From Sporomusa silvacetica DSM 10669 (lineage in GTDB: Bacteria; Bacillota; Negativicutes; Sporomusales; Sporomusaceae): DNA of 60,057 nt. A program made the translations under genes and the position numbers. The stretch's first letter is position 1. Every line of letters begins with the position of its first letter. Below, one piece after another: positions 59,323-60,057 of this stretch. The stretch lies in assembly GCF_002257705.1 (NCBI RefSeq), contig NZ_LSLK01000098.1, positions 1 through 60,057 of the forward strand. The letters are read 5' to 3'. The notes under the pieces were generated by a model that was given only the letters and a program-made list of their open reading frames with translations, did not search any database and was not told where the DNA came from.

Positions 59323-59817
59323 TTATTTAAGCTTATAGGCGCGATATACGAAATAGCATAAAGTCCCCAGCAATATAAATAAAAACACCGGTAAAAACAG
59401 CGCTTTAGTCTTAGATATTATATTCCATTGGATATAGATAAAAAACAACACGATTTCAGTTTTTACCGCTATTATTAGAGTGCGAGCCGTTCTGTACTGT
59501 CTTTCTGCGTTTTCCTCAGTAATATTGACCGGATAGTTGTAACTATGCGGAAAACGAGTTAGTACCGATAAAAAAATATAAATGATAACCGCAGACGTAA
59601 TGGGAAAATAAAGAAGATTCTTATTGCCCCATGCATCGATTTCTCCTGTAGGACCGAAGTGTTTTGGCACTACTTCTGAAATTGATGGCCACGAAGAAAC
59701 CAGTGTTCCAATCATGAAGATTAAACTAATAACTGCAATAAATTCTAAGATAAGTTCGGTGCTTGTAAACGATAGTTTTATGATTGGGCGAACACTCTTT
59801 TTTTCTGAAAAAGCCAT
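59323..59817 (-). CDS. DUF1648 membrane protein (SdpI-like region)
   Basis: A 164-residue protein with four to five hydrophobic helices. The DUF1648 motif is visible as VPKHFGPTGEIDAWGNKNLL, the externally facing loop of SdpI/YhbE-like immunity and membrane proteins. GGGAGG precedes the ATG at 59817. It ends 31 bases before the YbaK gene, so the two may be co-transcribed. Function unknown. Confidence 0.82.
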   Translation of the reverse strand: MAFSEKKSVRPIIKLSFTSTELILEFIAVISLIFMIGTLVSSWPSISEVVPKHFGPTGEIDAWGNKNLLYFPITSAVIIYIFLSVLTRFPHSYNYPVNITEENAERQYRTARTLIIAVKTEIVLFFIYIQWNIISKTKALFLPVFLFILLGTLCYFVYRAYKLK

Positions 59818-59910
59818 ATATTTTGCCTCCCTTAACAATCTCTATAATTGTTAATTGACGAATCTTTCCTTTCATGAAGATTGCTCCCTTCATAGAAACA
59901 GTTTTTTATT

Positions 59911-59946
59911 TTAACTGTCTACTATAAAGGCAATGTCATTAAGTTA
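59911..59946. repeat. Inverted partner of the repeat at 112-147
   Basis: It contains GGCAATGTCATTAAGTTA, matching the complement of the left-edge copy, and shares TTAAC.TGTCTAC on the other side. Confidence 0.5.
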
Positions 59947-59954
59947 AGCAAAAT

Positions 59955-60000
59955 AGAACGCTTACATCGATAAAAGTAGATGTAAACGTTCTATTTTTAT
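59955..60000 (+). terminator. Rho-independent terminator
   Basis: AGAACGCTTACATC/GATGTAAACGTTCT, with one mismatch, is followed by ATTTTTAT. Beyond it a TTGACA promoter-like element begins at about 60026. Confidence 0.75.
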
Positions 60001-60057
60001 ATTTGCTAGTCATATAAAAAAACACTTGACAAATAGTCGAAAATTTGCGGCTCTGCC

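Overview
The window reads as chromosome from a spore-forming but diderm anaerobe of the Firmicutes, most likely a Negativicutes/Sporomusaceae-type organism (Pelosinus or Sporomusa relatives). Sporulation and cortex genes (a CwlD-type amidase, a SpoVK fragment) sit beside a TonB-dependent outer-membrane receptor, ArnT-like glycosylation genes and a [NiFe]-hydrogenase-like pair. The DNA is AT-rich, ribosome binding sites are strong, and Rho-independent terminators are frequent. The taxonomic placement is inference from gene content.

Layout. 0.3-6 kb: surface glycosyltransferases, a cortex amidase/deacetylase pair and a PIG-L deacetylase. 6-9.3 kb: a hydrogenase-like small/large subunit pair with unusual residue losses, and a decayed MarR gene. 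9.5-15 kb: metal and cofactor uptake, with a TonB receptor, an ECF-S-like membrane protein and an Nramp (MntH) transporter; a manganese (yybP-ykoY) riboswitch lies downstream of mntH on the opposite strand and points into it. 15-19.4 kb: a serine-recombinase remnant, then a PhnD-like lipoprotein overlapping a PAS/CBS/GGDEF receptor. 19.4-27.3 kb: a cluster around two HMA-headed P-type ATPases, one degenerate and one complete, with a DUF697-like protein and two related single-helix proteins. 27.8-31.9 kb: PAP2, PhoU, a SigZ-like sigma factor and a DUF2703 protein.

32-38.3 kb is a graveyard of mobile DNA: IS66, terminase, IS21 and group II intron remnants, an intact toxin-antitoxin pair, Uma2, a tyrosine recombinase and a dif-like inverted pair, with an HtrA protease among them. 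38.3-47.1 kb is a mostly minus-strand housekeeping block (VanW-domain, PRC-barrel, TPR, YnbB, HflX, UbiA-like, GTPase, SpoVK C-terminus) broken by a large-serine-recombinase element (47.1-49.8 kb). 49.8-55.7 kb: an iclR-pyrF-pyrC-MFS operon (MFS frameshifted) and queC-queE. 56-60 kb: tRNA-Pro(GGG), a duplicated YbaK gene (one copy broken), a truncated ferredoxin-nitroreductase, TetR with two matching operators, and a DUF1648 protein.

A structured repeat of about 95 nt recurs at 21.8, 31.9, 39.7 and 55.9 kb, each time with the same end facing a Rho-independent terminator. Related structures occur at 55.8 kb and next to the serine-recombinase element. All similarity statements rest on reading motifs in the sequence; no database search was run.
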